Assembly: GCA_022605425.2 (NCBI GenBank)
Contig: CM061246.1
Coordinates: 930,001-994,000 of the forward strand
From: Hamiltosporidium tvaerminnensis
Lineage: Eukaryota > Microsporidia > Dubosqiidae
Length of the DNA stretch: 64,000 nucleotides
Direction of reading: 5' to 3'
The notes under the pieces are model-generated. The model did not search any database. It was not told the DNA's origin and was given only the letters and a program-made list of their open reading frames with translations. The position numbers were made by a program, and so were the translations under genes. Shown here piece by piece: positions 44,641 through 57,095 of this stretch (positions are counted from its first letter, which is position 1; every line of letters starts with the position of its first letter).

Positions 44641-47365
44641 AACGTGAAACGCGTAGAAAGATTCTATAGGTTCAAAAAATATATTAATATATTGTAATTC
44701 CTTTTTAGATTGTAATATGTGAAAAGAATAACATTATAAAGTTATTCTTTTAATTTTTATAAATTTTTGATTTTTAAAAAAAATTTAAATCAATTTGTGC
44801 TGATTTTTTTTCTAAAAATTTAACGATAAACAAACAATTGTATGATAATCTTGATGCTTTTTACCTTTACTCAGTGCAATTTATTTATATCCGGCATAAT
44901 TACATGAATCATTTATTACTTGAATAGCTTCATGAGAATTTCTGCCAGATTGAGTGAAAAATTTTTTAATATAAATTACTAGGAAGTCATATAACAAATG
45001 AATTTATAATACAGCATATTGTTAAAAAGAACACTTATTTCAGATAAAAAAAATTATTTACAGGAATAAATGCCAGCGAAAAACTAAGCTGAAGTGATAA
45101 AAATAGATAGTTATCTTGATTGAGTCAAAAAAAATAATTAGCATAAACTGCTATAAATTTAAACCTTGATAAAACAGAAGTAAAAATATGAAGTAAAGAT
45201 ATTCTGAATTTTTATTATGAAATTGCGAAAAGACGGCCAATCATGCGGATGTAAAAGACCAAGAAAATTGCGAGTAAACAGATTATGAGAAGAGATAAAA
45301 GCCCTAATAATATGGTAAACTCCTATAGCTAGGCTAATGAAGTTAAAAAAGATAATATAATCTATGTATTTTCTATGCAAAATTAAATTCGTTTCCACGA
45401 GCTTAGCAGCTAGTGTAAAGTAAAGTATTATCTGGAACTTTAAAATAAATTGAAATTCAGATATTATCGCTTTTGAATGTCAAATAGTTACTTTAACCTT
45501 TGTTATATTTCAACTTAGGAATTGAATTATAGAGAAATATCATAGTATGTTAAGCTCTTTTTATAAAGTTTCAAATTTTATTATCCTGAAATCAAGCAAC
45601 TAAATAAGGAATTCGTATTTTTATAATGCCATGAATAATTAATAATCAAATGAAAAGGCATACTTAATTTCAGCTACCCTACTAGAAATTTTTTAATACA
45701 AGTATAATTTACTGAATTTAATTTAAGCATAGATCAATTTAAAATTGTTTTTACGCTCGCATTTATTCCTATGATCTTTTAATTCAATAATTTTTCAAAA
45801 AAACCTTTGTTTAACTTCATTTAATCTTGATTTGCTTAATTACAAACTTCTTCTAATTTATAAACTTCTATATATTTCCCAGATGTTCAAAATTTTTTAA
45901 AGGATCATCGTTCGTTGATGTACTATCCAAAACAAGAAGTGCAATATTTTAAATCCAATTGACTCAAGATCATCTTCTCTGTTTATGTATAGTAATATAG
46001 GCAAGGTTTGTTCCTTTATTTCAACCACTTTGATTATATTTCTGAAACACCTTTCCAAATCCAATGAGTATTTTATAAACAGAGCCAACACTATTCTTAG
46101 AGCAAAATACATGGATGCAATTTTTTTTATGATTATCAACTGCGTTGTATCTATTCTTAGCAATATTGAGCTATGAAATATATTTTATTTTAATTTTGAA
46201 CGAAACAATTCAATTACAACAAAATTATATTATATCTATAATACACCGTAAATAAGATCTAACACATTAATTAATCGACCTAATTGTTATTTTTTTTTCA
46301 ACAATTTAAAGATTATCTTGTAAAGAGGTGCTGAATTTGATTAGAATTATCCTATTTAATTTCCTATTCCAATTAAAAATATATAGCCTAATAGTTAGAT
46401 TTTTAATTTAATTTTATTATGGCTTCACTTGATTCCCGCATATTCTGTTTCGAAGTTTCCTCTATGGTAAAATATATAACATTTATTTTTATTACAGTAA
46501 AGATTTTGTATTACGATGATATATAATCCATAATCTATATTTTTAAAAGTTGTTTCTTCACCTTTTGGTTTTGAAATTATTGAAATAAATTAAAATTTTC
46601 TAATTTATAAAATGAAATAGGATTTTGATTCAAAAAGAATTTATTGTACAATAGAAGTTGTTCTGGTTTGTGATTGAATAAAAATAATAAATTCTTATCA
46701 TTATTAGCAATCTATTTTCAATACCAATTCAAATATTCTCATTTGATTAGAATAGCTATTTCTCCAATACAATAATTTTAAAAACGATGTCTAACGATCT
46801 ATGTTTTAAAATATATTCTTTGAATTTATCAATAGAAATATTTCAAGTATACTAAATTTAATTTAAAGAGTAACAAATTAGCAAATAAAAGAGTAATTCA
46901 ACACAATAGACTCTAAATTTAGACATTAAATATATATTCAAGAAAAAACTTTAATTAAATCAACTCATCATCAAGCAAATATAAATTAGGACAAAAAATC
47001 GCACCAATTAAACAATTTTTTACTATCAAAACTCTTAAACATATTTATTTATTACATGGGGTGTCTGCCCATTTTTAATTATATTTTTTTCAAAAAACTT
47101 AAATTTTATCAACCCAAGACAATCATAATTTCAATAAATATTCTACGATTCCTTTATAGAGTCTGCACAATTAATGAAAATTATTTTAATCAAAAACATC
47201 AAAACAAATATTAAAATTCATAAAATCCAATGAATCTCAAAATTATAAATTATTTAGTTTTTCTTTAAAATAAATTATTTTTTAAAAAAATCCAATTTAT
47301 TGTATTGACCCTTTTTTAATTCAATACAAAGAAAAATAATTTCTTTTTAGTGCAATAACACTAAG
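44641..47365. other. Intergenic region upstream of NOT1
   Basis: AT-rich; no supported gene. Short overlapping frames at 45,159-45,398 and 45,897-46,176 on both strands look accidental. Confidence 0.4.
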
Positions 47366-47368
47366 CCC
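47366..47368 (+). promoter_or_regulatory. CCC start-proximal motif of NOT1
   Basis: CCC in AAGCCCTCGAAAATG, six bases upstream of the ATG at 47375. Confidence 0.5.
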
Positions 47369-47374
47369 TCGAAA

Positions 47375-50300
47375 ATGGATATAAACAACGATCATATTTT
47401 AAAGCATCACTTTCAACTTATTTCACCACAGAAACTTACAAAATCATTTGTAAACTCAATTATTAATGAAAACACCACCAATACTCAAATAACCAGCTTA
47501 ATATTTTATTTTATATCTTCTGATTTACCATGGGACTATAAGGAGATATTTTCATTGATTAGTCAAAAGGCGACCCATTTAAATTGGAATGAAATTTTTT
47601 TATTTGATTCTACAGATTTTAATCCACCCGATTCTAGTTGTTTTAAACATATTTTTGATATTTGGAATGCTGTTACAAAACAACCATTTCCGTACCAAAT
47701 ATTCTTTAAAAAATGGAAAAATTCAAGAGCTCAAGATTTCTTTATCATTTTTTATCTAAGCGATCCGATTCCCATCACCCCTATAATCACTAATATTCCA
47801 CTTAAATATTTAAAAAATATAAAAATTGACCATCCACTTAATTCGATAGAAATATTTACACTTTTACCATTTTATCCACACCATCTTATTACCCTGAAAA
47901 AATTGTCACCTTTTTATACAATTTTTGGTCTTTGTTTAATTTATCCCAATTTTTTTTCCGTACTTTCAGAGCTGTTTATAGCTTTCACACCAGAAAATCC
48001 AAATTTGATTTATATTATTTTTAACTTAAATCCGACTCTTTGTATTACTCTCACTTCATTGCTTAATTCCAATGTAATGTCACTCTCGCGTATTTTAGAT
48101 CTTACTTTGGAATATAAAATGCTTCCTTATTTGAGTGAAACACTTATGCCACCATATTTTTGTTTCGATATAATAATTTTGAGTTCAAGACGTGATCATT
48201 TGAATCTTTCGTTATGGATAACAAATACCTACGCAAATAGAAAAGAAAATTTCAGTCAAACTTTTTTAATGTATTTATACGACAAATTTTTAAATGAAGA
48301 AAATTCAAAAAATAAAATTCGATCAGAATTTTCATATCGAAACGGCAATGCAGTCCAAGAAACCGATGAATTTTTTCCTTTAAATGCCGAAGTAATTATT
48401 TCTATAATCCAAACATTAGATATTCTTTCGAAATCTTTTTCCAGAGAAACAGTTTTATTATTTTCCAAATTTAAAAATGTTCTTCCTTTGGAAATTAAAA
48501 GTCTGATTTCTAAAAAAACAACTCTCGACCAACATGCCAATGAATTTATTTCTTCAATAATAAAAAATAAGAAACGTACTGATTACATTGCTTTACTCTC
48601 AAAGTATGTTAAAGGAACACCACAAGAAAAAGATTTAGCATTGAAAATATTTTCTTTGCTTTATTCCAACTTTTCATCGCTTGCAAAAGTTAATTCAGAA
48701 ATTCTTTGTGAAGTTTATGCGAAACTTTTAGAGAAAAAAATTTTGACTCCTTTTTATCAGAAAAAAATATTATCTGTAATTTCTAACGCTCTTAAGTTAA
48801 AAGACACTCAAATTAGAGAATACCAATTTGCTTTAAAAATATTTGATATGATTGTAAATTGCATAAACGATTTCCCAGAATTTGAAAGAGAAGTCAGAGA
48901 AATAAATGGAATTTCAGAAAGAATAGGAGGAGAAGGAATAGCTATTTATGAAGAAAGTGAGGATGGAGAAATGACCAGAATAGAATTTTATGAAGCAATT
49001 TATTCTTCAAAAAATAGAATATATTTTTCAAGAAACAAAAATAACAGCGGAATTATAAATATTTTATGTTCCTCGGATTCTAATTGTGCTTCTGAATATT
49101 TCAAATACGGCAGCCAAGAAATTTCAATTTCGTTCGAAACAGATTTACATACATTGGTTACCATAACCAATAATTTTTTAAAAAAAAATCCTGAGTCGTA
49201 TATTTTTCTTGTAAAGCACATTTTAAACGATCATTTGTGTAAAGAAAAAATTACTCCTCTCACTAATTATCTGTTGTTAGTCAAAGATCCGTTTTTAACC
49301 TTTTTTATTGGAAGGTCTCTTAATGTCCTTTATTATATAATAGATCTCAAACCACATAAATCTTTTGCTTTGTCTTATGCACAAGATATAGGAGTGCTGA
49401 TTGGTAGACTTACTTTATCACAAAACAAAATATTTCCTTTAGAAATTTTTGATTGTAAAGCATTTACTCTTTATGGAATTAAGAAGCATAGAGTTATTTT
49501 GGTTACAACTTTTTTAACTTGTTTTCTTTCACAGTCAATTAATTCTTTGGTTTTTAAACCAAACAATCCTTATATTTTGATGCTTTTACAGCTTTTATCA
49601 AATATTTATCATTCATTTGGATTGTCTGTTATTAGAGAAAGAATTACGCATTTATTTAATTTATTGAATATAAATGTTTTGAGGAAAACACAGTCTTTTT
49701 CTTATTACAACTATTTGACAGAATATATATTGGGAGAGGTTGATTCGACATCTAGGCATATTATAAGTATGGCTATTGATTTCAGTATCAGGGAAATAAG
49801 TACGTGTATTTTGGAGCGAATAAGTGGAATTGCGGAAAAAACGAGTGTAGGGATTTTTTATTTAAACTTGGAGGAAGATGTTATGCCTGATTTTATGCAT
49901 GTAAATACGCTGATGCTCAATCTTGTTTCTGCACTGACTCATGTGACATCTCATGAACCTATAAAGGCCAGTATTTGTGCAAATATTTCACATTTTTTGA
50001 AGTTGGCTAATTTAGAGGTAGAAATGGAAAGAATTAATGAAATTGCCGATAAAAATGTTGAATTGTGCTGTAAAATAATCGAAAAGGTCGGTATAAGTCG
50101 TATTTTATATGGAGGCGGTGTTCGTAAGGTTGATGATATAAAAATAAAGAAAGCGACTGAATTATTAAAAAGTAGAGAAATGGTCGTGGATTTTGATCAG
50201 AATGATTATGAGTTTGACGATTTTGAAACCAAGCCTATTAATGCGCATAAACAAACTAAAGATATATCTATAGAACCTAACGATTTGCACAAACAAATAG

Positions 50301-51979
50301 AAAGTATAAATATTACACAACAAAAACCAACAAAAGAAAAGTTTATTTTGTTTCCTTTGAACATTTCGCTTTTAAATTTTCCCGATATTCCTGAAAAAAT
50401 GGAGTTAAGACCGATTACACTGAGTGAATACAATGAAATAAAAAACACACTTTCGAATATTGGAAGAAGATCTCCTGATAAGAAATCCCTCGTCGTTCAT
50501 AAAGAATGGTCGAATTATCTTGCGACAAAAAAAGAAGAACCCTTATTAGAATTTCTTAAAAAAAATGAAGATTTATGTGAACCGTTATGTCAGTGTATTA
50601 TAGGTCAACTTTTAAAGGAACCACATTCTTCAAAATTTATAGATTTATTACAAAAAGTTATGTCGTTTTCTTTTAGAACTGCGAATGAAGTTATTTCTTG
50701 GCTTATTTATGCTGATGACGAAAGAAAATACAATTCTGCTTTAATAACTGAATTTATCAAAAGAAAGATTCTCAATCCATTAGAATACGATCAATACATG
50801 GCAAAGATTGTCTTAAATAAGACAGAATTTGTTTTATCGGTTCTACAACGATTGCTTCTTTCCGATGTAAAATATTGTACTCCTTATGATTTTATCTTTA
50901 CAATCGAAGTTTTGGCAAAATTTAATGAAGAAAAATACGACGATGGTGTTTATGAATTTTTAAAAAATGTGAGTTATTTAATCATCGAAAGTAATATTTC
51001 GACAGAAAATATAAATTTAGAAAAAATTAGTAATTTAGAAGGAGTTTTTGAAAATGATTTGGATTTAAATTGGATTTATATTTACATTCAAATTTCATGG
51101 GATCATTTTGTTAGGTATTCAAGAATTCCTTCTTCTTATTGCTACGCTAAAATAGATTTGCTTCCAAAAACACTTTTAGAAAAAGAATGGAGTCTTGCTA
51201 AAGAAGGTATAAAAATTATGATAAATTGGTTTATTTCATCTTGGGAAAAGGGATGTTATTTATCTTACAAAATGTTTCATCGATTCATAGTAATTCTTTT
51301 TAGATATTTAAGTATTTCAATAGAAAGTAGAAATATGGTTTATTCTATTTTGAAGTTGTTTTCACCTGAGAATATGCCTTTTTATTTTATTGGATATTTG
51401 GAATTGGTAAATGAAAAAATTACAAAAGATTTATTTTTTAATCAAGATGGTTGTACTTTTGGTGTTGAAATATGTCTTTCTCTATTGAAAGGTGCAAGAA
51501 TATTCAATAATGATTATGTTTTAAGTATTGTTGAACAAATATTTTATAAAATATTTGAAAAATGCGAGCCTTTCTTTGTTGAAAATAGTTGGCTGTTTTC
51601 ATATCAATGTCCAAACAAATTTGATAAATTAAAAAATCTTTTAAATTCCAAAAGATCTGTCACAACAAAAATTTCAGGAAATTCTGCCTACATAAAAATT
51701 TTGAACGCTTTAAGAACAGAAAATATTGAAAAAGTTTTGGAAGTCATTTCTGAATATGAAGATACGAACGATAGAAAGTGGATTATATATGGATTAGTTG
51801 ATAATTTGGTAGATAACAATAATATTTCTAATTGTGCGATTAAAGTGATTGAAAAGACATTAAATAAATTTAAAGAAGAAATTGGTGGTGTTGTGGTTTG
51901 TAGGTTTATGTGTGGGAATGGTCCAGAAAGTTTAGAGGTTTGCTACAATAGATTTTTTAAAGTAGAAAGTAAAAAATAG
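47375..51979 (+). CDS. NOT1: CCR4-NOT transcription complex subunit 1 (scaffold)
   Basis: Scaffold of the CCR4-NOT deadenylase, organising mRNA poly(A) shortening and repression. The 1534-residue protein is shorter than yeast (about 2100) or human (about 2400). Visible regions: an N-terminal HEAT region with LNWNEIFLFD (about 69-78) and FKKWKNSRAQ (about 109-118), both typical of NOT1; a CAF1-binding MIF4G domain at about 590-770 with VFKPNNPYILMLLQLLSNIY (about 725-744); a CAF40-binding domain at about 790-900 with MAIDFSIREIS and THVTSHEPIKASICANIS; a linker at about 920-1000; and the NOT1 superhelical domain at about 1050-1500, with LITEFIKRKILNPLEYDQYMAKIV and a degenerate CxDxLrNLL site near the end. 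The usual cIPPNCIQLRN sequence is replaced by SYQCPNKFDKLKNLL. The frame is uninterrupted. Confidence 0.93.
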   Translation: MDINNDHILKHHFQLISPQKLTKSFVNSIINENTTNTQITSLIFYFISSDLPWDYKEIFSLISQKATHLNWNEIFLFDSTDFNPPDSSCFKHIFDIWNAVTKQPFPYQIFFKKWKNSRAQDFFIIFYLSDPIPITPIITNIPLKYLKNIKIDHPLNSIEIFTLLPFYPHHLITLKKLSPFYTIFGLCLIYPNFFSVLSELFIAFTPENPNLIYIIFNLNPTLCITLTSLLNSNVMSLSRILDLTLEYKMLPYLSETLMPPYFCFDIIILSSRRDHLNLSLWITNTYANRKENFSQTFLMYLYDKFLNEENSKNKIRSEFSYRNGNAVQETDEFFPLNAEVIISIIQTLDILSKSFSRETVLLFSKFKNVLPLEIKSLISKKTTLDQHANEFISSIIKNKKRTDYIALLSKYVKGTPQEKDLALKIFSLLYSNFSSLAKVNSEILCEVYAKLLEKKILTPFYQKKILSVISNALKLKDTQIREYQFALKIFDMIVNCINDFPEFEREVREINGISERIGGEGIAIYEESEDGEMTRIEFYEAIYSSKNRIYFSRNKNNSGIINILCSSDSNCASEYFKYGSQEISISFETDLHTLVTITNNFLKKNPESYIFLVKHILNDHLCKEKITPLTNYLLLVKDPFLTFFIGRSLNVLYYIIDLKPHKSFALSYAQDIGVLIGRLTLSQNKIFPLEIFDCKAFTLYGIKKHRVILVTTFLTCFLSQSINSLVFKPNNPYILMLLQLLSNIYHSFGLSVIRERITHLFNLLNINVLRKTQSFSYYNYLTEYILGEVDSTSRHIISMAIDFSIREISTCILERISGIAEKTSVGIFYLNLEEDVMPDFMHVNTLMLNLVSALTHVTSHEPIKASICANISHFLKLANLEVEMERINEIADKNVELCCKIIEKVGISRILYGGGVRKVDDIKIKKATELLKSREMVVDFDQNDYEFDDFETKPINAHKQTKDISIEPNDLHKQIESINITQQKPTKEKFILFPLNISLLNFPDIPEKMELRPITLSEYNEIKNTLSNIGRRSPDKKSLVVHKEWSNYLATKKEEPLLEFLKKNEDLCEPLCQCIIGQLLKEPHSSKFIDLLQKVMSFSFRTANEVISWLIYADDERKYNSALITEFIKRKILNPLEYDQYMAKIVLNKTEFVLSVLQRLLLSDVKYCTPYDFIFTIEVLAKFNEEKYDDGVYEFLKNVSYLIIESNISTENINLEKISNLEGVFENDLDLNWIYIYIQISWDHFVRYSRIPSSYCYAKIDLLPKTLLEKEWSLAKEGIKIMINWFISSWEKGCYLSYKMFHRFIVILFRYLSISIESRNMVYSILKLFSPENMPFYFIGYLELVNEKITKDLFFNQDGCTFGVEICLSLLKGARIFNNDYVLSIVEQIFYKIFEKCEPFFVENSWLFSYQCPNKFDKLKNLLNSKRSVTTKISGNSAYIKILNALRTENIEKVLEVISEYEDTNDRKWIIYGLVDNLVDNNNISNCAIKVIEKTLNKFKEEIGGVVVCRFMCGNGPESLEVCYNRFFKVESKK

Positions 51980-52494
51980 GTTAATTTTATATAAAATATA
52001 TTATGGTGTTGTGTAAAATAAAAATCGTGAAAGTGAATTGTTTTTCTATAAATTTTAAATTTTTAAAAACATATTTAAATGTATTTCTATTAACAATTTT
52101 TAACTGTGAAATTTCTATTTTGGATTTTTAAGTTTATTATTTACTATTTTTTTTATAATTTATAGCATTTACATTGCAATGCTATCATTTATAGAAAGCT
52201 GCTTTTGGATTTTTAAACTAATAAAAAATTGAAAATAAATTTGGAAATATTTGTCGAACACTTCTTCCCTTGAAACATAATAATTTGATTGTACAAAATA
52301 AAGCCTAGTTTTATGCATGAAAAGATGAAACTTACCTTATAATGGCTTAAATATTCTATTTTTAACAATAAATATACTATATGATTAGAGAACATATATT
52401 AGTTGTTACTTTAAGTGTTTTGAAATAAACTGATTGAACAATTTTTGCATATATTTCTTATTTGAAATCGATCAAATAATTTTGACTTTTTTTG
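51980..52494. other. AT-rich spacer
   Basis: Spacer between NOT1 and LINE copy D. Nothing recognised. Confidence 0.4.
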
Positions 52495-54551
52495 TCAATC
52501 TTAAATCAACGTGGAATGAAGTCAAAAAAGCTTATGGTTCCATCTATTGAATATAATTTTAAGCTTAATGCGAAAGTCTATATTTATCCGATTCCCTCCA
52601 GAAATGTACCAAAGTAAAAATATAAAAATGGAAAATTAATATTTTAGTAAGACTCAAAGAAATCATGAACAAGAAGATTGATAAAGTGGTAATGCAGAAA
52701 TATAATCTGTCATTATTGTTGCTTGTATATAGGGATTCATTATTCCGAAATTTTAATGAGAAATAAATAGGTTGGCAATATGCACGAAGGACGTATCACA
52801 CTCACCAATCTTATCTTGTTCATTGATCAACTCAAGTTCCTTGCTAAAGATAGACAACATTTAACAAATAACTAGGGAGGTACAAATTTTTATGAAAAAC
52901 ATAGTATTGGAAGTCAACAAAGATTGATCGGTCATAAATGATCTCTGCTGTGAAGATACCGCTAGTTTTTAAAAAATATAAAATTACAAATATTCTGGGA
53001 TAATATAAAATAGCAGAAGAATGCAAACATTAAAGTCATTTGATGAAATGTAGATTAAACATATAGCACGAGTATATAGAATTTGCTGCACAAGATTAAA
53101 TGCAAGAAATTTATTTCAAGCCATCAGTTAACATGTAATGTTTTTAGGAAACTATTCATAGGTAACCTCGACTTGAAATTCCGGCTTGTCCATGTTATAT
53201 GATGCAATACGAGCAGTTTAGTGAAAAAGAAATCACATTCAAGCTATAAAGAATGTCTTTACAATCTCACAGGAGAATTGGGAAGAAGGTTACATATGTC
53301 AGTTCAAAAGCGAACATATACTTTTGAAACTCATGGCTTGTCTAGAAAAATCTAAATACATATCTACCAGAAGGGCAGCAATCCCAAATCGAGATAACAT
53401 TAACAAAGCTTATCTTGCCCTAAAAAAAGACTGTTTAAATTTAAAATAAGGGACGGAATAGGAATTTACAAAGAAGAAACCAGAAGATGCTCAACTAGCC
53501 AACTTATAAAGAAAAATCGACAGCTAAAAACCAAATTCAAATTATACAATCCTATAAAAAACGAACTTGTAGGGTAAATGGCACCTCAAGTGTGATAAAA
53601 ATAAGGGGTGGAAGACCACGCGATGAAGCAGTTTTTTTGCTATGTTAAGGATAAAAATGTATTTTAAGCTGAGATAATGTGTGCTAACAATGCATCACAT
53701 CCCGAAAACAGTAGACTATTTAAGTACGAGATAAAAAAGTGTACAGTCATGACTATACTAGACGATACAACGAAATAATACGATACCTACACTTATTCCT
53801 ACTGAATAGATATAAATGCAAATCATCAAAATGAATTAGGAGTCACTCAGTTCATGAAATTTTTGATAGCGAGTATGCAAAGCTATGAGTGGACATCAGA
53901 ATAGAAGCTGATGTTAAAATTAGGAATAATATACCAGATATATTCATTTATGATAAGAGGCAAAATAGGATAACCCACCTTGAAGTAGGGATCACCCCCA
54001 AGATTCTCTTCTAATGGTTTAAACAGAGAAGCTTAGAAGCATGGTCTATTGGCTAATGATTTAAGCCTTATTTATAAATTTAGGGTTGAGATAATACTTT
54101 ATGTGGTGATCTTGAACGGTATTGTGTAAAATCACATAAAAGTATGTAAAAAGATTAATAATACTCATGAATGTAAAGCCATACATTTATTCGATAGTAC
54201 TCAAGAAGACGGTGAAACAATATCCTATGATTGAAGAAAATAATTTGGGTCTCAGACTAAATTCTAAAGAGAGTTGTGAAAGAGCTTCATTAAGCGTTAT
54301 TGAAGCAGCTGAGATACACAAACAACCAACACCTTCTTTAGATCAAGTGAACAACAAGGGATATGGTGTTAAAAAGTGCGAATCAATAATATTTACCCCT
54401 TATTTTAGATGACGTGTAATCACACTAAACAAACTTGCAATAGACATGAAATAAGAGTTGAATTCAAGAGAGTATAATGAATTGGCTAAAAAGTGGAAAA
54501 AATTATATAAAAGAGATAACTTCATCAACCCAGAATTTTATTAAATAAAAT
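52495..54551 (+). mobile_element. RLE-type LINE, oldest copy D, 5'-truncated
   Basis: Highly diverged plus-strand copy that starts inside the RT domain (around GTCAAAAAAGCTTATGG, corresponding to the VKKAYDSID motif) and runs to the family 3' terminus (AACCCAGAATTTTATTAAAT near 54,528-54,547). Many stops and indels are present. The RLE region is still recognisable as 'ATACCAGATATATTCATTTATGATAAGAG'-like sequence around 53,930, and an 81-codon frame at 54167-54412 covers the C-terminal extension. It is the most decayed full-3'-end copy in the window. Confidence 0.78.
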
Positions 54552-55535
54552 ATTTTTGTTATTTAGTATATAATGGCTATTATTAAATAAATGTCATAGA
54601 AACAATTCAAACAAGTTATAAAATATTTCATAAAAAAAAGGGATTCTAGATGAGAAAATATAATTAGAATTAAAAATATTCATTTTAGTATTTATTCAAT
54701 TTTCTAGCATATACTTATGATTTATGAAACCCAATTTAGGTTTCTGTAAAAAAGCTAATCTTTCTTTAATCTTGAATCTTAAAGATACAATATTTTTGTT
54801 TTTAAAATTGATTAAAATTATAGTTTAAACTCTCTTTGTACAAGCCGAAAATATAACTTACCAAAATGAGAATATATAGTATTTTGTTTAGCCATAATAA
54901 CAAATCAAATTGGGAACTGTAATGTTTGTTATTTGTATTTATTCATAGTTTGAGAAGCTAAAAGGTATGTAAAGTAAATAAATTATTTGAACTCTTTTTT
55001 ATTGAGATAACAAAAGTAGCTCAAGAAGTACAAATATATGTATTTTCTTTTGGTATATTTTCCATCATAAAATCAAAGGAACATGAAACATGATTTAGTA
55101 AACTTTATTTTTTTTACTAAAAGTTAAAAGTAAAGAATTTAACCTAAACAAATATTTGATTATATAATGCACTATATAGTCCTTGAAATATATTTGCTTT
55201 TCCTTTTTTATTTTTTAAATTATTTTTGTTGTTTATTCTACGATTTATAATATAACAATTAAAAGAGAACAAAAAAAATAAAATTTGAAAGTTTAAAAGG
55301 CACGTTTGAAGTATTTTTTTAAAAAAAAATAGTATTACTGGAAATCTAAAAAATATTTACTTGTTTCTAATCATTTTTCTAAGCAATTTTCTAAGAAGTT
55401 TTAATTTTTTGGTAAAAAATTTAATAACATTTATATCTCTGGACTAAAATTGATATTTTTTCTTTTAATTTATATTTAATTCCATATTTTTTTGTGTTCT
55501 TCAAATATAAAAATTTAAAAGAATTTAGTTTGAAT
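54552..55535. other. Intergenic region upstream of CDC27
   Basis: AT-rich; no gene or repeat recognised. It should contain the CDC27 promoter. Confidence 0.4.
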
Positions 55536-55538
55536 CCC
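55536..55538 (+). promoter_or_regulatory. CCC start-proximal motif of CDC27
   Basis: CCC in GAATCCCTTAGAAATG, six bases upstream of the ATG at 55545. It argues for that ATG against the GTG at 55494. Confidence 0.5.
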
Positions 55539-55544
55539 TTAGAA

Positions 55545-57095
55545 ATGATTACATTTGAATCCAAAATATTGTTATTAAGAAAATATAAAAGTTATTACAA
55601 TGCCATTTTTTTGACATCTGCATTATTGCAAACAAATCCTAATTATATAACAATATTAGGAATACTTTATTATGAAAGTGGCCAGTTTTCACAAGCTCTT
55701 AATATACTTCAGTCTCTTTCAACCACAACATCCAAATACTATGAATCACTCTGTTTATATAACTTACGAGAATATTCCAAAGCGATTGAAATTTTACAAA
55801 ATTTAATTTCTAATAATTTTAAATTAGACACACCTTTCAATTCAGAATTTGATAGCTTGATTTTACCGGTGAATCCTGAAATTGTGAGTGAATTACTTGG
55901 TATGTTATTAACTCTTAATGGCGAACGAGAAAAAAGCTTGTCTTATTTTCAAAAGGCATTCTATACATCAGAGTTACCCTATTCTTTTCAAGAATTATTA
56001 TCAGAAAATAAATTTTCGGATATAACTAAAGAATTAAAAGGATTTTCTGATTGTTTTTCAAACGAATCTTCCAATAAAATTTTTTTTGCAAATAATATTT
56101 GTAGAAAATATTTTGAACACAGACTATATTTAAAAACGGGATCGAATATTAAAAATTCTAAACTTGTAAATTCAATGGTGAAAAAATATTCTAAATTTTT
56201 TCCGGGTTTGGGATCATTTTTTCTTGCTGAGGTGGCAAAAGATGTATTTGAAAGTGGACTGACTGAATTAAGTCAAAAATTATTCGAAGAATTGAGAAGA
56301 AGGGATCATACGGCAATACAAAACATGGATGTGTTTTCAACTGTATTATGGCATTCTAAAGATATTTCGGGGTTGGGTATATTATGCAGAGAATTGATAA
56401 GAAGTAATCCAATGAGCTACGCTACATGGACATCACTTGGAAACTATTTTTCGTTTAAAGGGGATCATCATAGAGCTACTTTGTGCTTCAAAAGAAGTAT
56501 TTTTATTTCAAAAAATTACTATGCCTATACTTTATTGGGACACGAATGTATTTTGAAAAACGAGTATCAGTTAGCATTGCGAAATTTTCTTGGAAGTTGT
56601 AAAATGTTTATTCATAATTTTAATGCAGCATTTGGCTGTGGAATGGTATATTCAAAAACAGATAAAATAGACAATGCCGAGTTCTTTTTCAAAAAAGCAA
56701 TTGCTTTTAATTCAAAAAATACGCTCTTAAGACTTTTGATTTTGCAGTTTTATAATCGATGTTCTCTTTATGGAAGAATTGTGGAAAATATTCGGGACAT
56801 TTTTTTGGGTCAAAAGGAATACGATAGTCGAGATTTAGGCATAATTCTCAAAGAAATTTTTCCTGTTATGATTTCTAAATTTAAAAGTACGGAAACAAAC
56901 GAACTGATTCTATTGGAGATGGTAGATGTCTTATTGCATTATCAAATGGAAGAAGAAGCTAAAACAATTATTGACATGGTTAAAACACGAGGAAGGATAT
57001 ATTTTTCTAAAAAGACATTAATAGATAATCGAAAAAATGATAATAAGAAAGAAGATTTTGATTCTACAACATTTTTTTCTGATGAAGTTTGCTAA
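55545..57095 (+). CDS. CDC27: Anaphase-promoting complex subunit 3 (CDC27), TPR protein
   Basis: TPR subunit of the APC/C ubiquitin ligase, which binds the IR tails of activators and drives mitotic exit. From the ATG chosen here the protein has 516 residues; the frame is open upstream to a GTG at 55494, but the CCC motif and first ATG fit 55545. An N-terminal TPR block contains YNAIFLTSALLQTNP and GILYYESGQFSQALNIL. The C-terminal TPR array carries the CDC27 signature MDVFSTVLWHSKD (about 261-273), SYATWTSLGNYFSFKGDHHRA, YYAYTLLGHECILKNEYQLALRNF (about 325-348) and FGCGMVYSKTDKIDNAEFFFKKAI. The middle low-complexity region of larger orthologues is missing, giving a compact protein. A mariner element is inserted 183 bp after the stop codon. 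Confidence 0.93.
   Translation: MITFESKILLLRKYKSYYNAIFLTSALLQTNPNYITILGILYYESGQFSQALNILQSLSTTTSKYYESLCLYNLREYSKAIEILQNLISNNFKLDTPFNSEFDSLILPVNPEIVSELLGMLLTLNGEREKSLSYFQKAFYTSELPYSFQELLSENKFSDITKELKGFSDCFSNESSNKIFFANNICRKYFEHRLYLKTGSNIKNSKLVNSMVKKYSKFFPGLGSFFLAEVAKDVFESGLTELSQKLFEELRRRDHTAIQNMDVFSTVLWHSKDISGLGILCRELIRSNPMSYATWTSLGNYFSFKGDHHRATLCFKRSIFISKNYYAYTLLGHECILKNEYQLALRNFLGSCKMFIHNFNAAFGCGMVYSKTDKIDNAEFFFKKAIAFNSKNTLLRLLILQFYNRCSLYGRIVENIRDIFLGQKEYDSRDLGIILKEIFPVMISKFKSTETNELILLEMVDVLLHYQMEEEAKTIIDMVKTRGRIYFSKKTLIDNRKNDNKKEDFDSTTFFSDEVC

Noticed and set aside
45159-46176. Short ORFs on both strands between LINE copy B and NOT1
   Set aside because: Under 90 codons, overlapping on both strands, with no motif or CCC signal.
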